Shown here piece after piece: positions 42,271 to 53,654 of a stretch of 64,000 nt of DNA. Each line of letters begins with the position of its first letter. Positions within the stretch are counted from its first letter, which is position 1. Both the position numbers and the translations under genes were made by a program. The notes under the pieces are model-generated. The model worked only from the letters and a program-made list of their open reading frames with translations, did not search any database and was not told the origin of the DNA. Origin of the DNA: Dehalococcoidia bacterium. Its GTDB lineage: Bacteria; Chloroflexota; Dehalococcoidia; DSTF01; JALHUB01. The DNA lies in the NCBI GenBank assembly GCA_030018455.1, contig JASEFU010000001.1, forward strand, positions 435,545 to 499,544, written 5' to 3'.

Positions 42271-43239
42271 ATGGAAGTCTTGGACGAAGGAACCGGTGAG
42301 TTCAAGCCGCCCGATCCCGACGGCGTGCGGGAGTGGGTGAGGACGCACAAGGAACGCAAGCCGATCGTCAAGCTGATGACGGAACAGGAAGCCGTGTCGC
42401 GCTTTGTCGAGGACGGCGACTACATGGCCTACGACCAGAACGTCGCTTGCAGGGGCCCCTCGTCGCTGTTCCGGGAGATCATCCGTCAGCGCAAGAAAGA
42501 CCTGTGGATCGCCGCCAAGTTTAGCTGGTCCGATACGAGCCTTCTGGTTGCCGGCGGCTGCGTGAGCAAGGTCGATGTGGGCTGGATGGAGACCGGCGCT
42601 ATCGTCAATAAGGCGTTGCATGAGGGGCGCGTCAAGTTCATCGAGTGGTCAAACGGCACCCTGACCTATCGTCTCCTCGCGGGCTCGCTCGGGGTACCCT
42701 ACCTGCCGATGCGATGGCTGGGCGGCACCGATACCTTCAAGAAGTCGGGAGCGAAGCTGGTGAAAGACCCGTTCACCAACAAGCCAATCGTCGTCGTTCC
42801 CGCCCTGAACCCCGACGTCGCTATCATTCACGCCCATCAATGCGACATCCACGGCAACGCCCGCATCTTCGGCGCCGGCGTAGCGCCCAAAGAGATCGCG
42901 ATGGCCTCCCGCAAGCTGATCATCTCGACGGAGGAGCTCATCAGCAACGAGGAGATCAGGCGGGAGCCTCAGCGCACGACCATCCCATATTATCTTGTCG
43001 ACGCCGTGGTGTACGCGCCTTTCGGCACCTACCCCGGCAGCACGCCCGGCCGCTACGCCGCCGACTTCGAGGCCGTGTTCGAGTTCGCGATGGCCCAGAT
43101 GCAGGGCACCGTCGACCAGTACCTCGACAAGTACGTCTACAGCGTCGCCTCGCACGAGGAAATGCTCGACAAGAGGGTTGGCGCCGCCAAGTTACTGCGC
43201 CTGCGCTCCGAGGAGCTTATTCGGGAGGGCTACCTATGA
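42271..43239 (+). CDS. CoA-transferase subunit A family protein
   Basis: A 322-residue class I CoA-transferase alpha subunit, related to glutaconate CoA-transferase A and to IpdA, the cholesterol ring-opening hydrolase subunit. Recognisable blocks are DYMAYDQNVACRGPSSLF, AGGCVSKVDVGW, and ALNPDVAIIHAHQCDIHGNA. The substrate is not predictable, but the neighbours (subunit B, a DUF35 OB-fold protein and a thiolase) are those seen in acyl-CoA ring- and side-chain catabolism. GGAGG precedes the ATG. It overlaps subunit B by four bases. Confidence 0.88.
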   Translation: MEVLDEGTGEFKPPDPDGVREWVRTHKERKPIVKLMTEQEAVSRFVEDGDYMAYDQNVACRGPSSLFREIIRQRKKDLWIAAKFSWSDTSLLVAGGCVSKVDVGWMETGAIVNKALHEGRVKFIEWSNGTLTYRLLAGSLGVPYLPMRWLGGTDTFKKSGAKLVKDPFTNKPIVVVPALNPDVAIIHAHQCDIHGNARIFGAGVAPKEIAMASRKLIISTEELISNEEIRREPQRTTIPYYLVDAVVYAPFGTYPGSTPGRYAADFEAVFEFAMAQMQGTVDQYLDKYVYSVASHEEMLDKRVGAAKLLRLRSEELIREGYL

Positions 43240-44051
43240 CAACCGAGATCACTTTCACCGACCTCGAAGCCAACATTTGCAGCATTTCCCGGCTCATCGA
43301 GGAGGACAAGCTCTACTTTGTGCAGATGGCGGGCCCGCCCCTGTTCGCGGCGCTGCTCGCCAAGAGGACGCACGCGCCCAACGTAGGCTACCTGGTGGAA
43401 GAGGGCGCCATTACCCCCAGCCCCAGCTTCCCGCTCCCTCGCATGATGCTCGGGGCCGGCCGCTCCCACTTCCGCTCCGTCGCCTGGGAAGGGATGAACA
43501 TCGTCGACGCCCACTCCTGCCTGGGGTACGCCGACTACGGCATCCTCTCCGCTGTCCAGATCGACAAGTACGGCAACTTCAACTCCACCATCCTCGGGCA
43601 GGACTACGACAAGCCCGACCGCCGCTTCGGCGGCCCCGGCGGCGCCAACGAGATCGCCTCCACCGTATGGCGGACGATCATCATGACCAAGCTGGAGAAG
43701 CGTAAGTTCGTGGAGAAGTGCGACTTCGTCTCGTCGCCCGGTTACATCGACGGCTCGCCGGGCGCCCGAGAGCGCGCCGGTATGCCGCCGAACACGGGCC
43801 CGTACAAAGTGGTCACCGAGAGAGCGATCTTCGGCTTTGATGAGGAGACCCACGTGATGCGCCTGGAGGCGGTTGCCCCCTGGATCACGGTCGACGAGGT
43901 GCTGGAGCGGATGGAGTTCAAGCCCCTCATCGCCGAGAAGCTGGACGTGCTGCAGCCGCCGACCGAAGAGGAGTTGGCGATTATCCGCGCCGAAATCGAC
44001 CCCGGAGGCTACACCCTCTCGCGCGGCGAATGGATCACGGCGACCGTATAG
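43236..44051 (+). CDS. CoA-transferase subunit B family protein
   Basis: A 271-residue beta subunit that should pair with the preceding alpha subunit. Blocks YLVEEGAITPSPS (where class I enzymes have their glutamate), GANEIASTVWRTIIMTK and VTERAIFGFDEETHVMRL fit the glutaconate-CoA-transferase B/IpdB family. Whether it transfers CoA or, like IpdAB, hydrolyses a C-C bond cannot be told. The ATG overlaps the TGA of subunit A, and the OB-fold gene follows after about 60 bases. Confidence 0.88.
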   Translation: MTTEITFTDLEANICSISRLIEEDKLYFVQMAGPPLFAALLAKRTHAPNVGYLVEEGAITPSPSFPLPRMMLGAGRSHFRSVAWEGMNIVDAHSCLGYADYGILSAVQIDKYGNFNSTILGQDYDKPDRRFGGPGGANEIASTVWRTIIMTKLEKRKFVEKCDFVSSPGYIDGSPGARERAGMPPNTGPYKVVTERAIFGFDEETHVMRLEAVAPWITVDEVLERMEFKPLIAEKLDVLQPPTEEELAIIRAEIDPGGYTLSRGEWITATV

Positions 44052-44112
44052 GGCCCGGTCGGCCGAACACCGGGCTTCCCATTCGACCCTCAGTTAGCAC
44101 AGGAGAGAACGA

Positions 44113-44556
44113 ATGACCGACAGCGAGGAGAAGCCGGCGAAACAGATGGTCCCCCTCAGACAGGGGATGTTTCGCCTGCCCGAAAAGCCGGACGGCAAGC
44201 CCATCCTCATCGGTAGCCGCTGCCCCGACTGCGGCACCTACTTCTTCCCCCGCCGCTACGTCTGCCTCACGTGCTATCGGCAAGGCCTCGATGAGGCAGA
44301 CCTCAGCACGCGGGGCAAAGTGTGGACTTACACCATCGCCCGCCAGACGCCGCCCGGCTCCATGATCGAGGCGCCGTACGCCATCGCTGTCGTGGAGTTG
44401 CCGGAGAAGGTGGCGATCGAGACGGTGCTGACCGATGTTGACCTGGATGCCGTGCGCGTGGGAATGGACGTCGAAATCAAGCTTGTCAAAATGAAGGAAG
44501 ACGAGGAAGGGAACGACGTCGTCTCCTTCATGTTCAGGCCGGTCAACAGCCGCTGA
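44113..44556 (+). CDS. Zn-ribbon/OB-fold (DUF35) protein
   Basis: A 147-residue protein with an N-terminal rubredoxin-like zinc ribbon (CPDCGTYFFPRRYVCLTC, four Cys) and a C-terminal OB-fold (GKVWTYTIARQTPPG to KLVKMKEDEEGNDVVSFMF). Such DUF35 proteins partner thiolase-like lipid-transfer proteins and MaoC-like hydratases in steroid and acyl-CoA degradation. It precedes the thiolase gene here by 28 bases, which supports a complex between the two. AGGAGAG lies a few bases before the ATG. Confidence 0.9.
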   Translation: MTDSEEKPAKQMVPLRQGMFRLPEKPDGKPILIGSRCPDCGTYFFPRRYVCLTCYRQGLDEADLSTRGKVWTYTIARQTPPGSMIEAPYAIAVVELPEKVAIETVLTDVDLDAVRVGMDVEIKLVKMKEDEEGNDVVSFMFRPVNSR

Positions 44557-44584
44557 TTCGAAGGGTTCTCCGAGGAGGAGCGAA

Positions 44585-45715
44585 ATGAGCGACAAGAGAG
44601 TTGTGGTGCTCGGGGTGGGCCTTCACCCCTTCGGCCGCTTTCCCGAAAAGAGCATTAACGAGCTGGGCCGCACTGCGGGCCTGGAAGCGCTGAAAGACGC
44701 GGGAATGGACTTCCGGGACATCGACGCCGGTTTCTGCGGCCGGGTCGTCGCCGGAAGCGGCGTCGGACTGAGCGTCTTCGGCGAGCTGGGGCGAACGGGC
44801 CTGCCCGTTACGAACGTCGAGCTCGCCTGCGCCAGCTCCTCCCGCGCCGTTGACCTCGCCGCCAACTCGATCCTGGCCGGCATCTTTGACACGTGCATGA
44901 TCATCGGCGTCGAGAAGATGGGGCGCGGCATGCTGCCCGTCGGCATGAACGCAGGGGGCGGCGTCAGCTTCCAGGGCGCGATGGGCCTCGCCCTCATGCC
45001 CGGCGCCTACGCCCTCATGGCGCAGCGTCACATGGCCCTCTACGGCACCAAGCCGGAGCACTTCGCGCAGGTATCGGTCAAATCGCACCGCAACGGCGTC
45101 CTCAACCCCTACGCGCAGTACCAGGCGCCTCTGACGCTGGAAGAGGTGATGAACTCGCGCATGATCGCTGATCCCATCACCCTCTACCAGTGCTGCCCGA
45201 CGAGCGACGGCGCGTCGGCGGTGATCATTTGCTCGGAGGAGAAGGCGCGGCGGTACACCACGAAGCCCGTCTTTCTCGTCGGCTGGGGCGGCGCTACCCC
45301 TACTTACACGCCGGGCGAGGTCGCGCTGTCCGAAGGCCCGACCGAGATGCTGGCGAAAAAGGTGTACGAGATGGCGGGTCTCGGGCCGGAAGACGTCGAC
45401 GTATGCCAGTGCCACGACGCCTTCACCCCCGGCGAGATACTCACCATCGAAAACCTGGGCTTCTGCAAGAAGGGCGAAGGCGGCCCCTTCGTCTGGGAGG
45501 GCGGCACGGAGATCACGGGCAAGAAGCCGGTCAACACCGACGGCGGCCTGCTGAGCCGCGGCCACCCCATGGGCGCGACGGGCGGCGCAATGATCACCGA
45601 GATCGTGCGTCAGTTGCGGGGCGAGGCAGGCCCGCGCCAGGTAGCCAACGCGAAGGTGGGCATCCAGCACAACGCCGGCGTCGGCGGCATCGAGATCATG
45701 ATCTATCAGACGTGA
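44585..45715 (+). CDS. Thiolase family protein (SCP2/Ltp-like)
   Basis: A 376-residue thiolase-fold protein of the lipid-transfer (SCP2-thiolase/Ltp) kind. The nucleophile Cys82 is in ELACASSSRA; the His of CQCHDAFTPGE (near 278) and of GGLLSRGHPMGATGG (near 325) are conserved. The second catalytic Cys of classical biosynthetic thiolases is not obvious near the C-terminus (QHNAGVGG appears there instead), as in aldolase-type Ltp enzymes. AGGAGG precedes the ATG. It ends a unit with the DUF35 partner and the CoA-transferase pair; the next gene is rex. Confidence 0.88.
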   Translation: MSDKRVVVLGVGLHPFGRFPEKSINELGRTAGLEALKDAGMDFRDIDAGFCGRVVAGSGVGLSVFGELGRTGLPVTNVELACASSSRAVDLAANSILAGIFDTCMIIGVEKMGRGMLPVGMNAGGGVSFQGAMGLALMPGAYALMAQRHMALYGTKPEHFAQVSVKSHRNGVLNPYAQYQAPLTLEEVMNSRMIADPITLYQCCPTSDGASAVIICSEEKARRYTTKPVFLVGWGGATPTYTPGEVALSEGPTEMLAKKVYEMAGLGPEDVDVCQCHDAFTPGEILTIENLGFCKKGEGGPFVWEGGTEITGKKPVNTDGGLLSRGHPMGATGGAMITEIVRQLRGEAGPRQVANAKVGIQHNAGVGGIEIMIYQT

Positions 45716-45752
45716 GGCGGCTGCGCTGGCCATCTCGAGCGCACATTCCTCG

Positions 45753-45782
45753 TTGACGCTAGCCCCCCGGCGATTGTAAGAT
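45753..45782 (+). promoter_or_regulatory. rex promoter
   Basis: TTGACG (45753-45758), 18-base spacer, TAAGAT (45777-45782). The transcript would begin near 45789, at or just before ATG 45792, implying leaderless translation or use of the GTG at 45822. Confidence 0.55.
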
Positions 45783-45799
45783 TGTGCAGAAATGCGCAA
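45782..45799 (+). promoter_or_regulatory. Candidate Rex operator
   Basis: TTGTGCAGAAATGCGCAA compares well with the Rex operator consensus TTGTGAAnnnnTTCACAA: both half-site ends and most of the inner bases agree. It is part of a longer inverted repeat (GATTGTGC/GCGCAATC) and covers the presumed transcription start and the rex start codon. Confidence 0.65.
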
Positions 45800-46475
45800 T
45801 CAAAAAGCAGCGAGAGGGAACGTGGGGCTGTCGGCAGACAGCATCCCCCAGGTGGTGATCGACCGCCTGCCCGTGTACGCGCGCATGCTCTCGCTTCTGG
45901 AAAGCCAGGGGCGGCAGGTTGTCAGCTCGCAGGAGATGGGTGAGCACCTCGGCGTGACGCCGGCGCAGATCCGCAAAGACCTCAGCTACTTCGGCCGATT
46001 TGGGAAGCAGGGCCGCGGCTACAACGTCCGGCGTCTGGGCGAGGAGCTGAGGAACATCCTGGGACTCGACAGGGAGTGGGCGATGACGTTGGTCGGCGTG
46101 GGCGACCTGGGCCGCGCCATTCTCTGTTATCGCGGCTTTCCCCTGGGCGGCTTCCGCATCACCTCCGCGTTCGATTGCGACCCCGTTGTCGTGGGCGAGA
46201 AGGTGGGTGATGTTGTCGTTCACGACGTGAGCCAGTTGCGTTCAGTGTTGCGGCGGCACCCCGCTGACATCGGCATCGTGGCGGTCCCCGCGAGCGCTGC
46301 GCAAGAGGTCATCGACCGGCTGGCAGAGTGTGGAGTGAAGGCGATACTGAACTACGCGCCCATTTCGCCGCGGGTGCCGCCGGACGTCATTGTGCGCCAC
46401 ATCGAACCCGTGCTCACCCTTCAGAGCATGACCCACTACCTGAAGGAGTGCGGCAGGGCGGAGGCCGTCTCCTAG
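45792..46475 (+). CDS. rex: Redox-sensing transcriptional repressor Rex
   Basis: NADH/NAD+-sensing repressor, 227 residues. The N-terminal winged helix includes [33 protein letters not shown] (read in two parts), matching the conserved DNA-binding helix of Rex, and the Rossmann domain opens with [10 protein letters not shown]. It represses fermentation and respiration genes when NAD+ is high and lets go on binding NADH. The ATG at 45792 may be used without a leader; a GTG at 45822 follows AGAGGG and is the alternative. The operator over its own start suggests autoregulation. Its end overlaps the convergent mreB by four bases. Confidence 0.93.
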   Translation: MRNQKAARGNVGLSADSIPQVVIDRLPVYARMLSLLESQGRQVVSSQEMGEHLGVTPAQIRKDLSYFGRFGKQGRGYNVRRLGEELRNILGLDREWAMTLVGVGDLGRAILCYRGFPLGGFRITSAFDCDPVVVGEKVGDVVVHDVSQLRSVLRRHPADIGIVAVPASAAQEVIDRLAECGVKAILNYAPISPRVPPDVIVRHIEPVLTLQSMTHYLKECGRAEAVS

Positions 46476-47503
46476 AGACTGGCCACCAGCGATTCCTCTT
46501 CCGTCGGCAGGCTCCGCTTGATCACGTCCAGATGCTCGAGGGCGATTCCCGCGCCTACCGCGGTGCAGTTCATGGGGTTCTCGGCGATGTGGCAGGGCAC
46601 GCCCGTCTCCTGCATGAGGAGCACGTCGATGTTACGCAGGAGAGCGCCGCCGCCGGTGAGGACGATCCCCCGGTCGATGACGTCGGAGGCCAGCTCGGGC
46701 GGCGTTTTCTCCAGCACGGAGCGCACCGCCTGCACGATGCTCGCTAGGCAGTCCTGGATCGCCTGGGTAATCTCATTTGAGGTAGTTATGGTTGTTTTGG
46801 GGAGGCCGCTTATCTGGTCGCGGCCGCGGATCTCCATCGTCATCTCCTCCTCCATTGGAAGGGCGCTGCCGATGGCGATCTTTACCTCCTCCGCCGTCCT
46901 GTCGCCGATGATGAGGTTGTGACGCCTCTTGATATAGGCGGCAATCGCGTCGTCCATGCGGTCGCCGGCCACGCGCACTGATTCGCTGACCACGATCCCG
47001 TACATCGAAATCACCGCCGCCTCAGTGCGTCCGCCGCCTATGTCGACCAGCATATTGCCGCTCGCCGATCCTACGGGCACTCCGGCGCCGATAGCCGCCG
47101 CCAGGGGCTCAGGCACCAGGTGCGCGGGCCGTCGCGCTCCCGCCTGCTCGGCGGCGTCCCGCACGGCCCGCTGCTCGACGCTCGTGACTCCGGCGGGTAT
47201 GCAGACCATCACCTCCGGCTTGATGAGGTTCAGCCGGCCGAGCGCCCTGCGGATGAAGTAGCGGAGCATCGACTCCGTGATGAGGTAGTCGGCGATGACG
47301 CCGTCGCGCATGGGCCGCACGACGGAGATCGCGCTTGGGGTCCGTCCCAGCATAATGCGGGCGTCGTTGCCCACAGCGACGACCGTGTTATCGCGGGGCG
47401 CCAGCGCCACGACGGAGGGCTCGTTGACCACGATCCCCTTCCCCTTGACGTACACGAGCACGTTCGCCGTGCCCAGGTCGATCCCCAACCTTTTCGTCAA
47501 CAT
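46472..47503 (-). CDS. mreB: Rod shape-determining protein MreB
   Basis: Bacterial actin homologue of 343 residues that forms membrane-associated filaments and positions the cell-wall elongation machinery. The phosphate loops [12 protein letters not shown] (residues 8-19) and [13 protein letters not shown] (near 165), and the adenosine loop [12 protein letters not shown] (near 285), are present. It lies 39 bases downstream of murA on the same strand, so wall-precursor synthesis and elongation genes are linked here. mreC and mreD are not adjacent. Confidence 0.96.
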   Translation of the reverse strand: MLTKRLGIDLGTANVLVYVKGKGIVVNEPSVVALAPRDNTVVAVGNDARIMLGRTPSAISVVRPMRDGVIADYLITESMLRYFIRRALGRLNLIKPEVMVCIPAGVTSVEQRAVRDAAEQAGARRPAHLVPEPLAAAIGAGVPVGSASGNMLVDIGGGRTEAAVISMYGIVVSESVRVAGDRMDDAIAAYIKRRHNLIIGDRTAEEVKIAIGSALPMEEEMTMEIRGRDQISGLPKTTITTSNEITQAIQDCLASIVQAVRSVLEKTPPELASDVIDRGIVLTGGGALLRNIDVLLMQETGVPCHIAENPMNCTAVGAGIALEHLDVIKRSLPTEEESLVASL

Positions 47504-47542
47504 CAGCCTCTCCGAGCCTAGGTCATCATGATGACACTTGCA

Positions 47543-48829
47543 TCAGACCCGCTGCACCGCCGCTCCCAGCGACCTGAGTTTCTGGTCCAGCGCCTCGTAT
47601 CCTCTGTCCAGGTGGTACATATCGCTTATTTCGGTTTCTCCGCTTGCCGCCAGCGCGGCCAGCGCCAGCGCCGCTCCCGCCCTCAGGTCGACCGCGCGCA
47701 CCGACGTTCCCACAAGACGGGTCGGGCCGGTTATGATGGCGGTGGTGCCGGAAGTGGTCACCTCCGCGCCCATCTTGCGCAGCTCGCTGACGTAGAGCAG
47801 CCGGTTCTCGAACACCCGCTCGTAGATCGAGCTCACCCCGTGCGCCTGGGTCAGCAGCGCGGCCAGGGGCGCCTGGAGGTCGGTAGCCAGGCCGGGGTAG
47901 GGTACCGCCTGGGCGTTGATCGCCTGCAGGCTGTCTTTTCCCCGGACAAGCAGATTGCCGTCCCTCTCTTCGATGTCGACGCCCGCCTCCCGCAGCTTCC
48001 AGAGCAGCGCATCGAGCTGCCGCGGCACCCCCTCGATGATCTCGACCTCGCCCTTCGTAATGGCGGCGGCGATGGCCAGCGTGCCCGCCTCGATGCGGTC
48101 GGGCAGGATGCGAAAGGTCACGCCACGGAGCTTGTCGACGCCTTCGATCTCGATGGTGTGCGTGCCGGCGCCGGATATGCGCGCTCCCATGGCGTTCAGC
48201 ATGTCGGCGAGGCTGGCGATTTCGGGCTCGGAGGCGGCGTTGACCAGCGTGGTGCGCCCTTCCGCCAGAGATGCCGCCATCATCAGGTTCTGAGTGCCGA
48301 GCACGCTGGGGTAGTCCAGGAATATGCGCGTCCCCTTGAGCCGCTCTGCCCTGACGATGAATTTGTCCCCCTCCCGCTCGACGTTGGCGCCCAGCATGCG
48401 GAAGCCGATGAGGTGCACGTCCAGCGGACGCAGGCCGATAATATCGCCGCCCGGGGGGCAGCAGGCGCCCTCGCCGAAGCGGGCAAGCAACGGGCCGGTG
48501 ACCAGAAAGCTGCCGCGGAGGTTAGTCGCCAGATCGCTGGGAGCGGTGAGGGTGTGGATATCAGCGGCGCTAACGCGCAGGGAGGAAGCGCCGGTCTGCT
48601 CCACTTCGGCCCCCAGACTGCGCAAGATGCCCGCCATCGATTTCACGTCGCCGATGTTGGGCACGTTTTCCAGGCGGCACTCTTCGCCCGTCAGCAACGT
48701 GGCCGCCATCGCGTGAATGGCGGCGTTCTTGTTGCCGCTCGTCCGCACCCGGCCTCGAAGCCGGCGCCCCCCCTCGATGAGAAAGCGGTCTCCAGACAAA
48801 GGCTGCTGTAGCTCCTGCGGTTTTCCCAT
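47543..48829 (-). CDS. murA: UDP-N-acetylglucosamine 1-carboxyvinyltransferase
   Basis: First committed enzyme of peptidoglycan synthesis: transfers enolpyruvate from PEP to UDP-GlcNAc. 428 residues, two-domain inside-out barrel; SGNKNAAIHAMAA near residue 31 and LRPLDVHL near 133 are family blocks. In the flexible loop the usual cysteine (Cys115 in E. coli, GGCTIGxRP) is Asp129 (GGDIIGLRP), the substitution that makes MurA of Mycobacterium and others insensitive to fosfomycin while keeping activity. A pair of Cys just before the loop is unrelated. mreB follows. Confidence 0.96.
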   Translation of the reverse strand: MGKPQELQQPLSGDRFLIEGGRRLRGRVRTSGNKNAAIHAMAATLLTGEECRLENVPNIGDVKSMAGILRSLGAEVEQTGASSLRVSAADIHTLTAPSDLATNLRGSFLVTGPLLARFGEGACCPPGGDIIGLRPLDVHLIGFRMLGANVEREGDKFIVRAERLKGTRIFLDYPSVLGTQNLMMAASLAEGRTTLVNAASEPEIASLADMLNAMGARISGAGTHTIEIEGVDKLRGVTFRILPDRIEAGTLAIAAAITKGEVEIIEGVPRQLDALLWKLREAGVDIEERDGNLLVRGKDSLQAINAQAVPYPGLATDLQAPLAALLTQAHGVSSIYERVFENRLLYVSELRKMGAEVTTSGTTAIITGPTRLVGTSVRAVDLRAGAALALAALAASGETEISDMYHLDRGYEALDQKLRSLGAAVQRV

Positions 48830-48920
48830 AAACTACCATTACGGGCCTGCCACTTCAAGCAAGAGAGGGGATAAGAGGTCCGGCGACCCGCCGCCGCCGA
48901 CAATCAAGTGGATGGGGGCG

Positions 48921-48953
48921 CCGTCCGTTTGTCGGTTTTCTTTCCGTTGACAG
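48921..48953 (-). repeat. Dispersed repeat, copy C (inverted)
   Basis: Read on the minus strand: TGTCAACGGAAAG then AAAACCGACAAACGGACGG. It matches copies A and B at most positions. It lies in the 252-base gap between murA and atpC; nothing else recognisable is in that gap. Confidence 0.6.
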
Positions 48954-49081
48954 GCTGCGCGCATGACGGACGTGCGCAGGTCTGCCATGACCGGGCTTCG
49001 GCGGAAGCGCTGGCCCCGTGGTGATTCCTGCTGCCGGACGGGTGGAAAGGACAGGCGGGCAAGAACGGAAACGGAAAGGAA

Positions 49082-49516
49082 CTAGACTCCGCCCGCCTGT
49101 CCCCCTCGTCGTCGCCTGCGTTCGGCGACCTTCAAGCGCGCGAGAGAACGGCGGAGCGCCGCCTCCGCCCGCGCAAGGTCTATCGCCTCTGCCCGCGATC
49201 TCAGCCGTTCCTGCGCCCGGCGGCGGGCTTCCTCCGCCCGCGCGATGTCGATCTCTTCCGCCCGTTCCGCCGCCTCGGCGAGGACGACGACGCAATTGTC
49301 CCGCACCTCCAGAAAGCCGCCGGTTACGGTCAGACTGGTCTCCTCGCCCGCCTTGCGAAGGCGGACCTCACCCGGCGTGAGGGTGGTGATGAGGGGCGCG
49401 TGAGACGGGAGTATGCCCAGTTCGCCCTCTATCCCCGGCGCTATGACGACGTCCAGATCGCTGTCTGAGAAGACCACCCGTTCGGCCGTGATCACTTCGA
49501 TGCTAAGCTTGGCCAT
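49082..49516 (-). CDS. atpC: ATP synthase subunit epsilon
   Basis: Central-stalk subunit of the F1 sector, 144 residues. The N-terminal beta sandwich (LSIEVITAERVVFSD, GELGILPSHAPLITTL, LTVTGGFLEVRDNCVVVLAE) and the C-terminal helical hairpin of Ala/Arg/Glu repeats are typical; this C-terminal part can inhibit ATP hydrolysis. It is the last gene of the atp operon, 11 bases after atpD. No clear terminator follows within 250 bases. Confidence 0.95.
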   Translation of the reverse strand: MAKLSIEVITAERVVFSDSDLDVVIAPGIEGELGILPSHAPLITTLTPGEVRLRKAGEETSLTVTGGFLEVRDNCVVVLAEAAERAEEIDIARAEEARRRAQERLRSRAEAIDLARAEAALRRSLARLKVAERRRRRGGQAGGV

Positions 49517-49527
49517 CGTCTTTGCCC

Positions 49528-51817
<2,290 letters not shown>

Positions 51818-51821
51818 GATG

Positions 51822-51978
51822 ACTTATCCCGTCCACTGATGGGGAACGGAGGTCTCTTCTCGACCCCCACCTAAAGGTGGGGGCATGAGGCGGGCCCCAC
51901 TCCGGCTAAAGGCGGGGACATTGCCCTCGATGGGGCATGCCCCAGCCTTCAGGCTGGGGTGCCGGCAGCCCAGGCAGG
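51822..51978. repeat. Hairpin-rich insertion between the two atpG starts
   Basis: 157 bases bounded by the direct repeats. It contains perfect nine-base hairpins at 51864-51883 (CCCCCACCT-AA-AGGTGGGGG) and 51940-51959 (CCCCAGCCT-TC-AGGCTGGGG), the palindrome GGGGCATGCCCC at 51932-51943 and a weaker one between. It resembles a REP or miniature element rather than a gene; the open frame through it on the minus strand encodes only the nine AtpG residues then low-complexity sequence. Confidence 0.75.
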
Positions 51979-52010
51979 GCCTGCGTATTTCACGGATCGT
52001 CGGCATGATG
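51979..52010. repeat. 32-bp direct repeat, copy 2
   Basis: Upstream copy of the atpG start region. Sequence similarity continues weakly past the repeat (CTTACC versus CTTATC), suggesting that this was the original 5' flank of atpG. Confidence 0.95.
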
Positions 52011-52027
52011 GCTTACCAGGTCAATGG

Positions 52028-52082
52028 CTGGGGGGACACCCCCCAGGTCTCCCGTCAGGGGGCTCCGCCCCCTGAACCCCCG
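52028..52082 (-). other. Two hairpins in the atpA-atpG spacer
   Basis: Immediately after the atpA stop: AGGGGGCGGAGCCCCCT at about 52056-52072 and CTGGGGGGTGTCCCCCCAG at about 52029-52047 (minus strand). No T-tract follows, so these may serve mRNA processing or differential expression, not termination. Confidence 0.55.
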
Positions 52083-52086
52083 GCTG

Positions 52087-53598
52087 CTAGTAGGGAACTG
52101 TCTCCTTGAACTGCGCGATGGCCTTCTTCAGCGACTCCTCGATCTCCGGCGTGATCTCCTGTTTCTCCTCGATGCTCCGCCCGATATCCGGGTGGTTGCT
52201 TTCCATGAAGCTGAGGAACGCCGTCTCGAAGTCGCGCACTTTCTCCACGGGCACGTCGTCGAGGTAGCCGTTGACGACCACGTACAGTATCTCCACCTCC
52301 TGCCGCAGCGGCATCGGGTTGTACAGCGGCTGCTTTAGCACCTCTGTCACCCGGCGTCCGCGTTCGAGCTGGTTGCGCGTGGCCACGTCGAGCTCCGCGG
52401 CGCCGAACTGCGCGAATGCCTGCAACTCGCGGAACTGCGCCAGGTCGAGCCGCAGCCGGCCGGCGACCTGCTGCATCGCGCGCCGTTGCGCCTTCCCGCC
52501 CACCCGCGACACTGAGAGTCCGGCGTTGATGGCGGGACGTATACCGGCGTTAAACAGGTCCGTCTCCAGGTAGATCTGGCCGTCGGTGATGGAGATGACG
52601 TTCGTCGGGATGTAGGCCGAGAGGTCGGCTGCCTGCGTCTCGATAATGGGAAGAGCGGTGAGCGAACCGCCCCCGAACTCCGGCGCCATCTTCGCCGCGC
52701 GCTCCAGCAGGCGGCTGTGCAGGTAGAAGACGTCGCCGGGATAGGCCTCGCGGCCCGGCGGACGCCGCAGCAGGAGCGACACCTGGCGGTAAGCCCAGGC
52801 GTGCTTCGACAGGTCGTCGTAGATTATAAGGGCGTCGCGTCCCTGCTCCATGAACTCCTCCCCCATGGCCGCGCCGGCGTAGGGCGCAAGGTACTGCATG
52901 GGAGCGGGGTCGGAAGCGCTGGCGGAGACGACGATGGTATGCTCCATCGCGCCGTGCTCCTCCAGTAAGGCGACGATCTGCGCCACTTTCGACTGCTTCT
53001 GGCCGATGGCGACGTAGATGCATGTGAGGTCGCCGCCCTTCTGGTTGATGATTGTGTCGATGCCGATGGCAGTCTTTCCCGTCGTGCGGTCGCCGATGAT
53101 GAGTTCGCGCTGGCCGCGCCCGATAGGGGTGATGGCGTCGATGGCCTTGATGCCCGTCTGCACCGGCGTGTTCACCGGCGCCCGCATGATGACGCCCGGG
53201 GCGATTCTCTCGACGGGGCGCGTCTTCTCGGCGTTGATCGGCCCCTTGCCGTCGAGCGGCTGGCCCAGGGGGTCCACAACGCGCCCGATCAGCGCATCGC
53301 CGACGGGGACTTCCACCACCCGTCCCGTCGAGCGCACTTCGTCGCCCTCGCCCAGGGAGGCGTAGTCGCCGAGGACGATGATGCCGACGGTGTCTTCCTC
53401 CAGGTTGAGGGCGAGGCCCATGGCCCCGTTCTCGAACTCGACGAGCTCGCCAGCGAGGGCGTTGCGAAGCCCGTGGACGCGGGCGATGCCGTCGCCGGCC
53501 TCGATGACGACGCCCACGTCGACGGGGGCGACCTCGGCGCCGAAGCGCTCGATCTGCTGCTTGAGAATCGATGCTATCTCTTCCGGCCGTACTGCCAT
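52087..53598 (-). CDS. atpA: ATP synthase subunit alpha
   Basis: Non-catalytic nucleotide-binding subunit of F1, 503 residues. The P-loop [15 protein letters not shown] (near residue 168), the [17 protein letters not shown] block and [20 protein letters not shown] are conserved. The N-terminal residues ([16 protein letters not shown]) bind the delta subunit. It follows atpH by 56 bases and is separated from atpG by 269 bases of hairpin-rich DNA. Confidence 0.98.
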   Translation of the reverse strand: MAVRPEEIASILKQQIERFGAEVAPVDVGVVIEAGDGIARVHGLRNALAGELVEFENGAMGLALNLEEDTVGIIVLGDYASLGEGDEVRSTGRVVEVPVGDALIGRVVDPLGQPLDGKGPINAEKTRPVERIAPGVIMRAPVNTPVQTGIKAIDAITPIGRGQRELIIGDRTTGKTAIGIDTIINQKGGDLTCIYVAIGQKQSKVAQIVALLEEHGAMEHTIVVSASASDPAPMQYLAPYAGAAMGEEFMEQGRDALIIYDDLSKHAWAYRQVSLLLRRPPGREAYPGDVFYLHSRLLERAAKMAPEFGGGSLTALPIIETQAADLSAYIPTNVISITDGQIYLETDLFNAGIRPAINAGLSVSRVGGKAQRRAMQQVAGRLRLDLAQFRELQAFAQFGAAELDVATRNQLERGRRVTEVLKQPLYNPMPLRQEVEILYVVVNGYLDDVPVEKVRDFETAFLSFMESNHPDIGRSIEEKQEITPEIEESLKKAIAQFKETVPY

Positions 53599-53654
53599 GA
53601 TTCCTTCTCCGCTGCTACATCAGGACCGGGTCCCTGTCGTCGCTTTCTCCCGCC

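Noticed and set aside
51824-52006. 60-codon minus-strand frame starting at the duplicated atpG ATG
   Set aside because: Only the first nine codons are AtpG-like; the remainder reads through the hairpins. Regarded as a by-product of the insertion.
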